NCBI RefSeq assembly: GCF_026339935.1
Contig: NZ_JAPEPX010000001.1
Coordinates: forward strand, 1,470,501-1,534,500
DNA length: 64,000 nt
From: Streptomyces sp. NBC_01551
GTDB lineage: Bacteria > Actinomycetota > Actinomycetes > Streptomycetales > Streptomycetaceae
Reading direction: 5' to 3'
The position numbers were made by a program, and so were the translations under genes. The notes beneath the pieces are model-generated. The model had not been told where the DNA came from, did no database searches, and worked only from the letters and a program-made list of their open reading frames with translations. Shown piece by piece: positions 7,027-15,415 of the stretch; within the stretch, counting starts at the first letter, position 1; each line of letters opens with the position of its first letter.

Positions 7027-7632
7027 GTGGCAGACGAGACGAACAGGCGCACGCTCCCGGCGACCAGCTGGGCGGTGCTCGGACTGCTCTCCTTCGGGGA
7101 GGAGCTCTCCGGCTACGACCTGAAGAAGTGGTCGGACTGGTCGCTGCGCTTCTTCTACTGGAGCCCCTCCTTCAGCCAGATCTACAGCGAGCTCAAGCGC
7201 CTGGAGAAGGCCGGCTACGCCTCCTCGCGGATGGTCGCCCAGGAGAGCGGCGCCCGCGACAAGCGGGTCTACCGGATAACCGACCCGGGTCTGGCCGCCG
7301 TACGGGAATGGGCCCGCGAGACCCCGGTCGACCCGCCCGTACTCAAGCACGGGCCGATGCTGCGGCTGTGGCTCGGGCACCTGCTGGAGCCGGAGCAGAT
7401 GCGCGAAGTCCTCACCCGGCAGCAGGAGTTCGCGGAGGACATGCGCCGCCAGGCGGTGGCCGACACGGAGGGCGTGAAGGACGAGGCGTCCTGGGCGTAC
7501 CCGGCCGTCACCCTCAAGTGGGCCGAGCGGTACTACGCCTGCGAGCGCGACCTCGCGGCGGCCATGCTCGACGACCTCGCCGCCCTGGAGGGTCAGAGCC
7601 GCGCGAACGACGGCGGCGCCGACGAGGGCTGA
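7027..7632 (+). CDS. PadR-family transcriptional regulator
   Basis: 201 aa. The N-terminal winged helix runs over about residues 14-85: AVLGLLSFGEELSGYDLKKW, then FSQIYSELKRLEKAGYASSR and RDKRVYRITDPGLAAVREW with the usual wing. A C-terminal helical dimerisation domain (Vir_act_alpha_C type) follows. PadR proteins usually repress a neighbouring gene and respond to a small, often aromatic or hydrophobic ligand; here the divergent SDR is the likely target. The GTG start at 7027 has no Shine-Dalgarno site but a -10 box at leaderless spacing. Confidence 0.85.
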   Translation: MADETNRRTLPATSWAVLGLLSFGEELSGYDLKKWSDWSLRFFYWSPSFSQIYSELKRLEKAGYASSRMVAQESGARDKRVYRITDPGLAAVREWARETPVDPPVLKHGPMLRLWLGHLLEPEQMREVLTRQQEFAEDMRRQAVADTEGVKDEASWAYPAVTLKWAERYYACERDLAAAMLDDLAALEGQSRANDGGADEG

Positions 7633-7634
7633 CG

Positions 7635-7640
7635 TACCCT
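7635..7640 (+). promoter_or_regulatory. -10 box of the vWA gene (leaderless)
   Basis: TACCCT lies 6 nt before the ATG at 7647, with no ribosome site in between. This gives the vWA gene its own start only a few bases after the PadR stop. Confidence 0.45.
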
Positions 7641-7646
7641 CGGCCC

Positions 7647-8375
7647 ATGACGGGCAGCGCGATGGACCTCCGCAAGGTGGAAGAGACGGCTCCGGCGCTG
7701 GTGAGCCTCTACAAGAGCGCCGGGGTCTCCCTGCGAAAGTACGGCCTGGAGGGCGGCCGCGCGGCGGTCTACCTGGTGCTGGACTACTCCGGGTCGATGC
7801 GGCCGTACTACCAGGACGGCAGCGTGCAGGCCCTCGCCGACCAGGTGCTGGGCCTGTCCGCGCACCTGGACGACGACGGCCGCGTACCGGTGGTGTTCTT
7901 CTCCACCGAGGTCGACGCGGTGGAGGAGGTCTCCCTCGCCGGGCACGCGGGACGGGTCACCGAGATCGCCTCCCGGCTGGGCCACATGGGCAAGACGGCC
8001 TACCACGCGGCGATGGACGCGGTCATCGACCACTACCTCGATTCGGGCACGACCGACCCGGCCCTCGTCGTCTTTCAGACCGACGGCGGCCCCGTCAACA
8101 AGCTCGCGGCGCAGAAGTACCTCTGCAAGGCGGCCCGGCTGCCGCTGTTCTGGCAGTTCGTCGGCTTCGGCAACACCCGCAGCTCCCAGTTCGACTTCCT
8201 GCGCCGCCTGGACGAACTGCCCGTACCGGGCGAACGGGTGGTGGACAACGCGGGCTACTTCCACGCCGGGCAGGACCCGCGCAGCGTCCCGGACGGCGAG
8301 CTGTACGACCGCCTGGTCTCGGAGTTCCCGTCGTGGCTGGCGGCCGCGCGCGGGGCGGGCGTCGTGCGCGCCTGA
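7647..8375 (+). CDS. vWA-domain protein (TerF-type)
   Basis: 242-aa protein with a von Willebrand factor A fold. The metal-ion-dependent adhesion site is visible as DYSGS (Asp46, Ser48, Ser50), with the Thr of GKTAYHAAMDAV and the Asp of FQTDGGP completing it. SLYKSAGVSLRKYGLEGGRAAVYLVLD and the C-terminal FDFLRRLDEL are typical of the vWA proteins attached to tellurium-resistance TerD/TerF families. No TerD gene is nearby, so a stress or calcium-linked role is only inferred. An alternative start is the ATG at 7662. Confidence 0.8.
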   Translation: MTGSAMDLRKVEETAPALVSLYKSAGVSLRKYGLEGGRAAVYLVLDYSGSMRPYYQDGSVQALADQVLGLSAHLDDDGRVPVVFFSTEVDAVEEVSLAGHAGRVTEIASRLGHMGKTAYHAAMDAVIDHYLDSGTTDPALVVFQTDGGPVNKLAAQKYLCKAARLPLFWQFVGFGNTRSSQFDFLRRLDELPVPGERVVDNAGYFHAGQDPRSVPDGELYDRLVSEFPSWLAAARGAGVVRA

Positions 8376-8390
8376 CCGGCCGGGGCCGGT
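8375..8390 (+). terminator. short hairpin after the vWA gene
   Basis: ACCGGCC and GGCCGGT form a 7-bp perfect stem with a 2-nt loop immediately after the stop codon. There is no U tract, so this is a GC-hairpin type terminator candidate only. Confidence 0.4.
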
Positions 8391-8411
8391 GCCACGCGCT
8401 TTGATGGACGT

Positions 8412-8924
8412 ATGACGCACACCAGCTGGGCCGTCTTCGAGAAGGCGGAACCGGAGTTCGCCGCGGCCGTCCAGGCCCGTTTCGCGCAGTACCCGCACCA
8501 GGTCCTCGCCACCCTGCGCAAGGACGGCTCGCCCCGGGTCACCGGCCTGAACGTCGACATCCGCGGCGGGGAGCTGTGGCTCGGCATGATGCAGGGCTCG
8601 ATGAAGGCGCGGGACCTGCAGCGCGACCCGCGCTTCGCGCTGCACACCAACCCGGGCGAGGGCGAGGAGATGCCGGACGGGGACGTACGGATCTCCGGTC
8701 GCGCGGTGGAGATCGTGGATCCGCCCGAGCTGCACCGGTACGCGGAGGAGACGGACTCCCCGCATCCGTTCCACCTCTTCTACGCCGACCTGACCGAGGT
8801 CGTCCGTATCGGGATCGACGGCGACGACCTGGTGGTGCGCTCGTGGACCCCGGCGGGCGGCGTGCGCACGCTGCGCCGGGGCAATGACGACGAGCCGCCG
8901 CGCGAGGAGCCGGCCGGCGGCTGA
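8412..8924 (+). CDS. pyridoxamine 5'-phosphate oxidase-fold protein
   Basis: 170-aa split-barrel flavin or F420-binding family protein. The region QVLATLRKDGSPRVTGLNVDIRGGELWLGM followed by KARDLQRDPRFALHT is characteristic of PNPOx-like proteins, which bind FMN, F420 or haem and often reduce small molecules. It lacks the full signature of the vitamin B6 enzyme PdxH. The start is ATG at 8412 with no good Shine-Dalgarno; TTTGAT lies 6 nt upstream as a weak leaderless -10. It converges on the DUF1906 gene with a gap of 10 bp. Substrate unknown. Confidence 0.75.
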   Translation: MTHTSWAVFEKAEPEFAAAVQARFAQYPHQVLATLRKDGSPRVTGLNVDIRGGELWLGMMQGSMKARDLQRDPRFALHTNPGEGEEMPDGDVRISGRAVEIVDPPELHRYAEETDSPHPFHLFYADLTEVVRIGIDGDDLVVRSWTPAGGVRTLRRGNDDEPPREEPAGG

Positions 8925-8934
8925 GCGGCGCGGG

Positions 8935-10206
8935 CTAGCCGATCGGGCCGGGCCCGCCCGGCACGGTGAGGACGGTGGGGTCCACGTCCAGCCAGCTGCG
9001 GTCGATGTTGAGCGTGACGTCGCCGTACGTGGCGTGGTGGTCGCCGCGGTACTGGTGGGCCCGGCGCCGCCCGGCCCACTGCTTCGTCCCCGCGGGCAGC
9101 CCCATGTCCGTGTCGGCGACCGAGGACCGGCCGTTCCAGACCGCCACCCACAGCACGTCGGGCATGGCGTCCGGGGCCTGGTGGTGGTGGGCGCTCAGCG
9201 CCTTGGCGCCCGAGCTCGCCGCGACGTAGGCGGCGGAGCGGAAGCCGAGCTCGTGCAGCCGCACCGTCCAGGCGGTGAGGTAGGCGACGACCGGGGCGTC
9301 CCAGGTGGCGCGGTCGCTGTAGTTCTCCAGGTCGTTGTAGAGCAGCGTGCCCTCGGCCAGGCCCAGGGAACGGGCGGCCGAGACGGCGCCCTCGGCCGCC
9401 TCCTTGCCCTGCTCGTTGGCCTCGGAGGGATCGGTGGACAGGCCGGTGGCGGCGTTGTGCCAGGGCTGCGGACCCACCCAGATCGGCATCAGGTGCCAGC
9501 CGTTGGCGACCTGGCGGCGGACCCAGTTCGCCGTGAGCCGGGGCTGGGCGCAGGCGCGGGCGCGGCCGCCGATGTAGATGCCGACCGCCCCGAAGGGGGA
9601 GGCGCCGCGCCAGGTGTCCATGGCGCGCTGGGTGGGGGCGGTGCAGGTGTCGAAGCCCTGGCCGGTGAAGGACTCCTGGGCGCTACGGGGACCCGCGAGC
9701 GCCGCGGTCACGGCGGCGGCCGGGGACGGCCCGGCGGGGGCGGCTACGGTGCTGCGGGCCCGCGCGAGCAGGTCCCGCACGGCGTCGGGGCCGGCCCCGT
9801 AGGAGAGCGTGGCCATCACCCCGGAGCGGCGCAGGGCGTAGCGCATCTCGTGGCTGTCGCCCCGGGCGCCGGGCAGCGCGCGCAGGTCGTCCACGGTGAC
9901 GGTCGGGATGTCGGCGCGCGGCGGGGCGTCGTCGAGGGGCTCCAGGTGCAGGGTGTCGGCCCGGGTGCGGACGGCGCGGCCGGTGCACTCGGCCTGGGTG
10001 CCGGCGTGCCCGAGGTACAGGGAGGGCAGATCGAGGCGCAGGCAGGCGTCGGGGTGGCGGTCGAGGTCGACGACGCGCCACCCGTCGGGCACCGTGAGCC
10101 GCAGCCCCCGGTAGTCGACGGTCCGCCCGTCGGCGACGGCGGCGGGCACGGCGGGCGCCAGCAAGGCGGCGCCCAGCAAACAGGAGAGCAACGTTCGGGA
10201 GGGCAT
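8935..10206 (-). CDS. secreted DUF1906 (glycoside hydrolase-like) protein
   Basis: 423 aa. A signal peptide of about 25 residues (MPSRTLLSCLLGAALLAP then AVPAAVADG) leads into a roughly 120-residue N-terminal domain of unknown type. The C-terminal part matches the DUF1906 TIM-barrel family of Rv2525c: GFDTCTAPT, GAVGIYIGGRA, VRRQVANGWHLMPIWVG, LLYNDLENYS, and a final YGDVTLNIDRSW. The Asp and Glu of NDLENY occupy the expected acidic site. Such proteins are exported and thought to act on cell-wall or other glycans, but activity is poorly defined. I took the ATG at 10206 as start because the signal peptide begins there. Confidence 0.75.
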   Translation of the reverse strand: MPSRTLLSCLLGAALLAPAVPAAVADGRTVDYRGLRLTVPDGWRVVDLDRHPDACLRLDLPSLYLGHAGTQAECTGRAVRTRADTLHLEPLDDAPPRADIPTVTVDDLRALPGARGDSHEMRYALRRSGVMATLSYGAGPDAVRDLLARARSTVAAPAGPSPAAAVTAALAGPRSAQESFTGQGFDTCTAPTQRAMDTWRGASPFGAVGIYIGGRARACAQPRLTANWVRRQVANGWHLMPIWVGPQPWHNAATGLSTDPSEANEQGKEAAEGAVSAARSLGLAEGTLLYNDLENYSDRATWDAPVVAYLTAWTVRLHELGFRSAAYVAASSGAKALSAHHHQAPDAMPDVLWVAVWNGRSSVADTDMGLPAGTKQWAGRRRAHQYRGDHHATYGDVTLNIDRSWLDVDPTVLTVPGGPGPIG

Positions 10207-10438
10207 GTGACCCACTGTTACCAGACGGTCACGCCCCTCAACTGTGGCGCGATGCACCGCAGATGGGCCGTACGGCCCAGGGAACGCCCGGCCGGCCCCG
10301 CGGGATCGGGGAACCTCCGGGCCCACATCACCCGTACGAGCGAGGCGGCCCCCGGCCCGGTCGCGGCGGGCGGCCGCGCCGCCGGGTCCGGCGGGCGGTG
10401 CGCTCCCCCACGGGGCACCGGCCGCCGGTCCCGCCCGG

Positions 10439-11125
10439 TCAGCAGGAGGAGGCCCCCGCGGGCGGCTTGAAGACGGCGCTCAGGACCCGTTCCGCGTCGA
10501 GCTCCACCAGCGTCCAGTCCAGGGTGGACGAGGCGCTCGGCATGTTCAGTCCTTCCGGCAGGTCCTCCTCAGTGATCTCCTCGCCGACGTAGACCACGGA
10601 GAGCGTCCCGGAGCAGCCCTTCGGCGGCGGGGGCACGCTGCCGACGACGCGGCCGTCGCGCGGTCCGGCCGAGAGGGTGGTGGACTCGATCGGCGCGTAG
10701 GTGAAGGAGTAGCGGGCCGTCGAACCGGCCCCGGCGCGGGTCATCTCCACCCGGAACCAGCTGAGCTGGAAGCGGACCGCCTCACAGGGTCGCTGCGTCT
10801 CCTTGGCGAGGAGGTACACCCCGGAGTCGGTCATGAAGAACGCGGGGGAGGCGCCGTGGTCGCTGTCGCTCAGGTCCTTGAAGTAGGCGAGTCTGTCGGC
10901 CGTGGTCATGCCCGTCGTGGGCACGCACAGCCGGTTGCGCGTGCTGCCGGGCGAGGGCGCGGGGGGCGGTGACGAGGCGGGCGCGGGGTCCGGCGACGGG
11001 GATACCGGGCTCGGCGAGGCGGGCGCGGACGGTGCGGTCCGTACCTGGCCCGCGCCCCCGCAGCCGGCGAGGGCGAGCACGGGAAGGGTCAGGAACGGGA
11101 CGATCAGCCCACGTAATCGGCGCAT
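10439..11125 (-). CDS. putative lipoprotein, unknown function
   Basis: 228 aa. The lipobox is VLALAGCGG with Cys22 as the lipidation site, after a basic and hydrophobic signal. A low-complexity Ser/Pro/Ala linker covers about residues 30-60. The mature domain begins near RLCVPTTGMTTADRLAYFKDLSDSDHG and ends in a Cys pair at the C-terminus; I do not recognise the fold. Lgt, encoded at 32941-34011, would modify it. The gene is divergent from the LAL regulator and could be one of its targets. The next gene downstream is 232 bp away, so it is probably monocistronic. Confidence 0.7.
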   Translation of the reverse strand: MRRLRGLIVPFLTLPVLALAGCGGAGQVRTAPSAPASPSPVSPSPDPAPASSPPPAPSPGSTRNRLCVPTTGMTTADRLAYFKDLSDSDHGASPAFFMTDSGVYLLAKETQRPCEAVRFQLSWFRVEMTRAGAGSTARYSFTYAPIESTTLSAGPRDGRVVGSVPPPPKGCSGTLSVVYVGEEITEEDLPEGLNMPSASSTLDWTLVELDAERVLSAVFKPPAGASSC

Positions 11126-11254
11126 GCGGCCTCCTCTTCGGGCAGTGCCTGGACTGCTTCCGATGCTGGCAGCCCGGCTCCGGCAGCGGCATCCGTAGAA
11201 CCGCCTACGTATCCCCGGCGCCGGTTGCGGGTACCGGACAGCTGGGGAGGGGCC

Positions 11255-14200
11255 ATGACGGACAGGACTCCACTGGTCGGCCGGGAGGCGGAACTGGACC
11301 GGCTGGACGCGGTACTCGACGGGCCGGGAGGCCCGCCGGGCGTCGTCGACCTGACCGGCGCGGCGGGCATCGGCAAGAGCCGGCTGCTGACCGAGGTGTG
11401 CGGGCGGGCCGGGGAGCGCGGGCTTACCGTGTTGCGCGGGCGGGCCACCGAGTACGAACGGCACATCCCGTTCCGGGTGTTCGCCGACGCGTTCGCGGAC
11501 CTGGACCCGGAGCTGCTGCGCGACCTCGGCGCGGCGGACGCGTGGGCGGCATGGGCGGCGGGCGCGGGGGACGCGGGGGCCGGGGACGCGGGGGCCGGGG
11601 ACGCTGGGGCCGGGGACGCGGGGGCCGGGGACGCGGGGGCCGGGGACGCTGGGGCCGGGGACGCTGGGGCCGGGGCGGGCCCCGCCGGCCCGGCGGACCC
11701 CGCCTACCCCGTCGGCCCCGCCGGCCCCGGGGCGGCGGGGCCGGCGGACCGGTTCGCGGCGCATCGCGCGACCGCCCGGCTGCTCACCGCGCTCGGTGGG
11801 CGCACGGGGGCCGGGCTGCTGATCGCCCTCGACGATCTGCACTGGGCGGATCCGGCCTCGCTGGAGCTCCTCGACCATCTCGTACGCCACCCCCTGCACG
11901 CCCCGGTGGTCATCGTCGCGGCCCGGCGCGACCGGCAGACCTCGCCGTCGCTCTCCGCCGCGCTCACCCGGGGGGTGGACACGGGCGCCGTGCTGCGCCT
12001 GGACCTCGGGCCGCTGACCGAGCGGGCCTGCGTCGAGCGGCTCGCGCCCGGGCTGCCGCCCCGCCGGGCCGCCAGGCTGTACGCGGCCAGCGAGGGCAAC
12101 CCGCTGTACTTCCTGACGCTGGTCCAGGGCCAGAGCGGCCCGGCCCTCCCGCCGGGCGGGCTCGACGCCCTGCTGCTCGACGAACTGACGCCGCTGAGCG
12201 CCGCTGAGCGGCGTACCGCCGAGGCCGTCGCGGTCCTCGGCGACCAGGCCACGCCGCCGCTGCTGCTGGCGCTCACCGAGCCCGCGCCCGAGACCGCGCC
12301 CGAGTCGGGACCCGAGGCCGGCCCCGGCGCGGGGCCGTGCGGCCCGGAGCGGCTCGAAGCGGACCTCGGCACCCTGGCCCGGCGCGACCTGATCCGGCCG
12401 CTGCCGGGCGGGGGCTGGTCGCTGCGCCACCCGGTGCTGCGGGCCGTCGTGTACGAGAACACCGGGCCCGGGCAGCGCGTCGCGCTGCACCGGCGGGCGG
12501 CCGCCGCGCTGGCCGAGGCGGGCGCGCCCGCGACCGTACGGGCCCACCACGTGGAGCGGGCGCTGACCGGCTGGGAGCCGGAGCCGGCGGCCGTACTGCT
12601 GGAGGCGGCCGGGCAGTCCGAGACGACGGCCCCGGCGAGCTGCGCCCACTGGCTGGAGGTGGTGCTGCGGGTGCTGCCGGACGCCCCCGGCCACGCGGCG
12701 CGCCGCCGGGACCTGATGCTGAAGCGGGCGCGGGCGCTGAGCGTGTGCGGCGAGTTGCGGGCGAGCCGGGACCTGCTGCACGAGGTGATCGCCGGGCTCC
12801 CCGCCGACGGTGACAGCGGGGTGCGGGCGGCCGCCGTCACGCTGTGCGCGTCGATGGAGCGCCACCTCGGCCAGTACCGGGCCTCGGCCGCGCTGCTGCG
12901 CCGGGAGCTGTCGCGTCGGCCCGCTCCCGCTCCGGCCGACGCGGTCGCCCTGGGCCTGGAGTTGGGCTCGTCCGCGCCGCACGCCGCGCCCTATCCGGCG
13001 GTACGCGCGGACGTGCTGCGCACGTTCGAGCTGGCCCGGGCGCTGGGGAACGAGCCGGCCGCGGCGGGGGCCCTGGCGGTGTCGGCGCTCGGGGAGGCGT
13101 ACGAGGGGAACACGGCTGCGGCGCGGGAGCTGACGGACCGGGCGGCCGCGTGCGTGGACGCGCTGGCGGACCGGGATCTGGCGGACCAGTGCGAGCCGCT
13201 GGCCCGGCTGGGGTGGGCGGAGTTCTACCTGGAGCGCTACGAGGACGCCGAGCGGCATGCCGATCGGGGGCTGGCCATCGCCCGTCGCGGCGGTCCGCTG
13301 CACCTGCTGCCGCACCTGCTGATGTGCAAGGCGATCGTCCACACGCACGCGTGCCGGCTACCCTCGGCCCTGGAGCTGGTGGACGAGGCGGAGAGCATCG
13401 CGCGGGGCATCGGCAGCGACGAACTGCTCGGGCTGGTCCTCGCGAACAAGGCGCAGGTGCTGATCGCGGCCCGGCCTCCGGGGGACGTCGGCGCGCTGGC
13501 CGTGGCGGAGGAGGCGGTCGCGGCAGCCGGGGCGCGGACCAGTTGGTGGACGTCCCTGGTGTGGTGCGTCATGAGCTTCGCCGCCTTGCACGGCGGCGAT
13601 CCGCTGCGGGCCAGGTCGGCGATGCTGCGGGCCGGCGGCCCGGACCTTGCGGGGCTCCAGCCGTCCATGCGGCCGCTGTTCCTGGAGGCCCTGGTCACCG
13701 CCGCCGTCACGACGGGGGACCTGGCCGAGGCCGAGGAGTGGGCCGCCCTCGCCGGGCGGGACGCGGAGCGGCTCGGCCTGCCCGTCCAGCGGGCGGCGGC
13801 GCTGCGGTGCGCGGGGCAGGTACTGGCGGGCTCGGGCCGCCCGGCCGCGGCGGCGGAGCGGTTCGCGCGGGCGGCCGACGAGGCGGGCCGCTCGGGCGCG
13901 GCCCTGTGGGAGGCGCAGTCCCTGCTGATCGGCGCGTCCCTGACGGCGGAGGCGGGCGACTCCGCGACGGCGGCCACCATGTGGCGGCGCGGCCGCCGCC
14001 TGGCCGAAACGGGCGGCGCCCTGCTCCTGACGGGCCTCGCGGACCTCCTCCTCCCGCCCGCTCCCCCGCCCCGCGTACCGGGCCTCACCCCGCGCGAGCA
14101 CGAGATCGCGGCCCTGGTCGCCGAGGGCCTCACCACCCCGGCCATCGCGGCCCGCCTCTACCTGAGCCCGCGCACGGTCGACACCCACCTGTCCCACATC

Positions 14201-14266
14201 TTCCGCAAGACGGGCGTCACCACCCGCTCCGCCCTGGCCGCCCTGACGGCCCGCCACCTGCCGTGA
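11255..14266 (+). CDS. LuxR-family (LAL-type) ATP-binding transcriptional regulator
   Basis: 1003 aa. An N-terminal AAA/STAND ATPase has Walker A GAAGIGKSR (residues 35-43) and Walker B LLIALDDLHWAD. A long TPR-like alpha-helical region follows, and the C-terminal LuxR helix-turn-helix is LTPREHEIAALVAEGLTTPA through SPRTVDTHLSHIFRKTGVTTR. LALs usually activate a nearby pathway in response to a small molecule. The ATG at 11255 is preceded by GGGGAGGGG at 6-nt spacing; an in-frame ATG at 11225 lacks a site. Odd feature: a 7-copy DAGAG repeat (residues 106-140) followed by a Gly/Ala/Pro linker, inserted between the Walker A half and the Walker B half. Confidence 0.85.
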   Translation: MTDRTPLVGREAELDRLDAVLDGPGGPPGVVDLTGAAGIGKSRLLTEVCGRAGERGLTVLRGRATEYERHIPFRVFADAFADLDPELLRDLGAADAWAAWAAGAGDAGAGDAGAGDAGAGDAGAGDAGAGDAGAGDAGAGAGPAGPADPAYPVGPAGPGAAGPADRFAAHRATARLLTALGGRTGAGLLIALDDLHWADPASLELLDHLVRHPLHAPVVIVAARRDRQTSPSLSAALTRGVDTGAVLRLDLGPLTERACVERLAPGLPPRRAARLYAASEGNPLYFLTLVQGQSGPALPPGGLDALLLDELTPLSAAERRTAEAVAVLGDQATPPLLLALTEPAPETAPESGPEAGPGAGPCGPERLEADLGTLARRDLIRPLPGGGWSLRHPVLRAVVYENTGPGQRVALHRRAAAALAEAGAPATVRAHHVERALTGWEPEPAAVLLEAAGQSETTAPASCAHWLEVVLRVLPDAPGHAARRRDLMLKRARALSVCGELRASRDLLHEVIAGLPADGDSGVRAAAVTLCASMERHLGQYRASAALLRRELSRRPAPAPADAVALGLELGSSAPHAAPYPAVRADVLRTFELARALGNEPAAAGALAVSALGEAYEGNTAAARELTDRAAACVDALADRDLADQCEPLARLGWAEFYLERYEDAERHADRGLAIARRGGPLHLLPHLLMCKAIVHTHACRLPSALELVDEAESIARGIGSDELLGLVLANKAQVLIAARPPGDVGALAVAEEAVAAAGARTSWWTSLVWCVMSFAALHGGDPLRARSAMLRAGGPDLAGLQPSMRPLFLEALVTAAVTTGDLAEAEEWAALAGRDAERLGLPVQRAAALRCAGQVLAGSGRPAAAAERFARAADEAGRSGAALWEAQSLLIGASLTAEAGDSATAATMWRRGRRLAETGGALLLTGLADLLLPPAPPPRVPGLTPREHEIAALVAEGLTTPAIAARLYLSPRTVDTHLSHIFRKTGVTTRSALAALTARHLP
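11570..11674 (+). repeat. 15-bp minisatellite, 7 copies, inside the LAL gene
   Basis: Seven tandem units GACGC(G/T)GGGGCCGGG differ only by G or T at the sixth base. Each unit encodes DAGAG, so gain or loss of copies keeps the frame. The repeat lies within the ATPase domain between Walker A and Walker B and probably forms a flexible surface loop. Copy number could vary between strains. Confidence 0.9.
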
Positions 14267-14315
14267 CACGCCACAGTGCCCGTCATCCCTGGTCGGGGAC
14301 ATGACGGGCGCTGTG
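14266..14315. repeat. 50-bp hairpin repeat, copy 1 (bidirectional terminator)
   Basis: Matches 48 of 50 bases of copy 2 at 16201-16250, in the same orientation. Arms at 14272-14286 and 14301-14315 pair over 15 bp with one non-Watson-Crick position; the core is GCCCGTCAT/ATGACGGGC and the loop is 14 nt. It begins at the last base of the LAL stop codon and lies between the converging LAL and ATPase genes, where it can terminate transcription both ways. Confidence 0.75.
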
Positions 14316-14336
14316 CGCGGCGCGGGGGGCTTCCCC

Positions 14337-14726
14337 TCAGGCCCCCGCCACCTTGAACCGCGCCCACACCGTCTTGCCCACCGCTTCGTCCCGGACCCCG
14401 AACTCGTCTGCCAGTTCCTTGACCAGCCACAGGCCCCGACCGCAGAACTCTTCGGGCCCGGGCCGACGTTCCTTCGGCATGTCAGGACCTGTGTCCCGGA
14501 CTTCGATGCTCACGGCACCTGCTGCCCGAACGAGCCGGACCGAGAACTCCCGGCCCAGCGGGGCCCCGTGCAACACGGCGTTCGCCGCGAGCTCCGAGGC
14601 GCACAGGCGTATGTCGTCCCGGCGGTCGCCGGACCCCCACTCCCCGAGTGTGTCGCCGACGAACTGACGGGCCGCACGTACGGAGACGCGCGCCCGGGGA
14701 AACCGCTGTTGCCGAGACAGGGACAT
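14337..14726 (-). CDS. ATP-binding protein, anti-sigma factor kinase-like (HATPase_c_2)
   Basis: 129 aa, the common stand-alone GHKL ATPase of streptomycetes. The N box is CASELAANAVLHG (Glu45, Asn49), followed by IEVRDTGPDMP and GRGLWLVKELADEFGVR. Related proteins (RsbW/SpoIIAB type) bind sigma factors or partner with XRE-DUF397 modules; no such partner is visible here. It is divergent from the UTRA gene across a relatively AT-rich 146-bp promoter region with TTGACG at 14741-14746. It sits inside the segment bracketed by the hairpin repeats. Confidence 0.85.
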   Translation of the reverse strand: MSLSRQQRFPRARVSVRAARQFVGDTLGEWGSGDRRDDIRLCASELAANAVLHGAPLGREFSVRLVRAAGAVSIEVRDTGPDMPKERRPGPEEFCGRGLWLVKELADEFGVRDEAVGKTVWARFKVAGA

Positions 14727-14872
14727 GACGCCCCACCGCCTTGACGCTGAGCTTCCGATGCCGCACAGACCGTATCGCTATTCGGAAAAACCAGCAAGGT
14801 TAGGGACTGGGGACCAGGCGCCCCGTCGCATACCGTTGGACCCGACACCAACCAGCGGCACGGGAGGACGAC

Positions 14873-15415
14873 ATGGGCAGCGGCGAGTGGACCAGCACGT
14901 CGATGCCCTACCTGACGCCCCGCGCCACGGGGGAGTCCGACGCGTGGACCAGCGAGACCAGGGCTCGCGGCCGCAGCGGCGGGCAGCGGATTCTGTACGC
15001 GGGCGAGCGAGCCGCCTCGGCCGAAGTCGCGCAGATGCTGCGGACAGCGGTCGGCGAGAGCGTCGTCGTCCGCCGACGGGTCATCGAACTCGACGACATT
15101 CCGGTGGAGTTGACGGACACCTACTACCCCTCCTCGATCGCCTCCGGCACCCGCCTCGCGGCGACCGGCAAGATCCGCGGTGGCGCGGTGACCCTCCTGG
15201 CCGAGCTCGGCCACGTCGGCGTGCGGGCGGTCGAGAAGGTGGCGGCCCGCATGCCATCGGCGGACGAGCGCGATCAGCTGCGCACCGGGCCGGGCGAACC
15301 CGTCCTGGAGATCTCCCGTGTCACCCTGGACGAGGAAGACCGTCCCATCCAGGCGGACGTGATGGTCATGCCGGCGGCACGCCAGCAGTTGCGGTACGAG
15401 ATCAGGATCGGATGA
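14873..15415 (+). CDS. stand-alone UTRA-domain protein (GntR/HutC ligand domain without HTH)
   Basis: 180 aa. From about residue 40 to the end it is a UTRA effector domain: VVVRRRVIELDDIPVELTDTYYPSSIASGT, then KIRGGAVTLLAELG and the C-terminal QADVMVMPAARQQLRYEI. The first 40 residues (Ser/Thr/Arg-rich) contain no winged helix, so it cannot bind DNA as GntR proteins do. GGAGG precedes the ATG at 14873. Its stop overlaps the start of the complete GntR/UTRA regulator (ATGA). It may heterodimerise with that regulator or titrate its ligand; this is inference. Confidence 0.8.
   Translation: MGSGEWTSTSMPYLTPRATGESDAWTSETRARGRSGGQRILYAGERAASAEVAQMLRTAVGESVVVRRRVIELDDIPVELTDTYYPSSIASGTRLAATGKIRGGAVTLLAELGHVGVRAVEKVAARMPSADERDQLRTGPGEPVLEISRVTLDEEDRPIQADVMVMPAARQQLRYEIRIG

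Noticed and set aside
11570..11674. Assembly artefact in the 15-bp repeat
   Set aside because: Single-base differences among the units and the preserved frame argue for a real minisatellite, although exact copy number should be confirmed by long reads.
10439..13348. Minus-strand frame of 969 codons
   Set aside because: Only the last 228 codons (lipoprotein from 11125) are real; the rest is antisense to the LAL gene.
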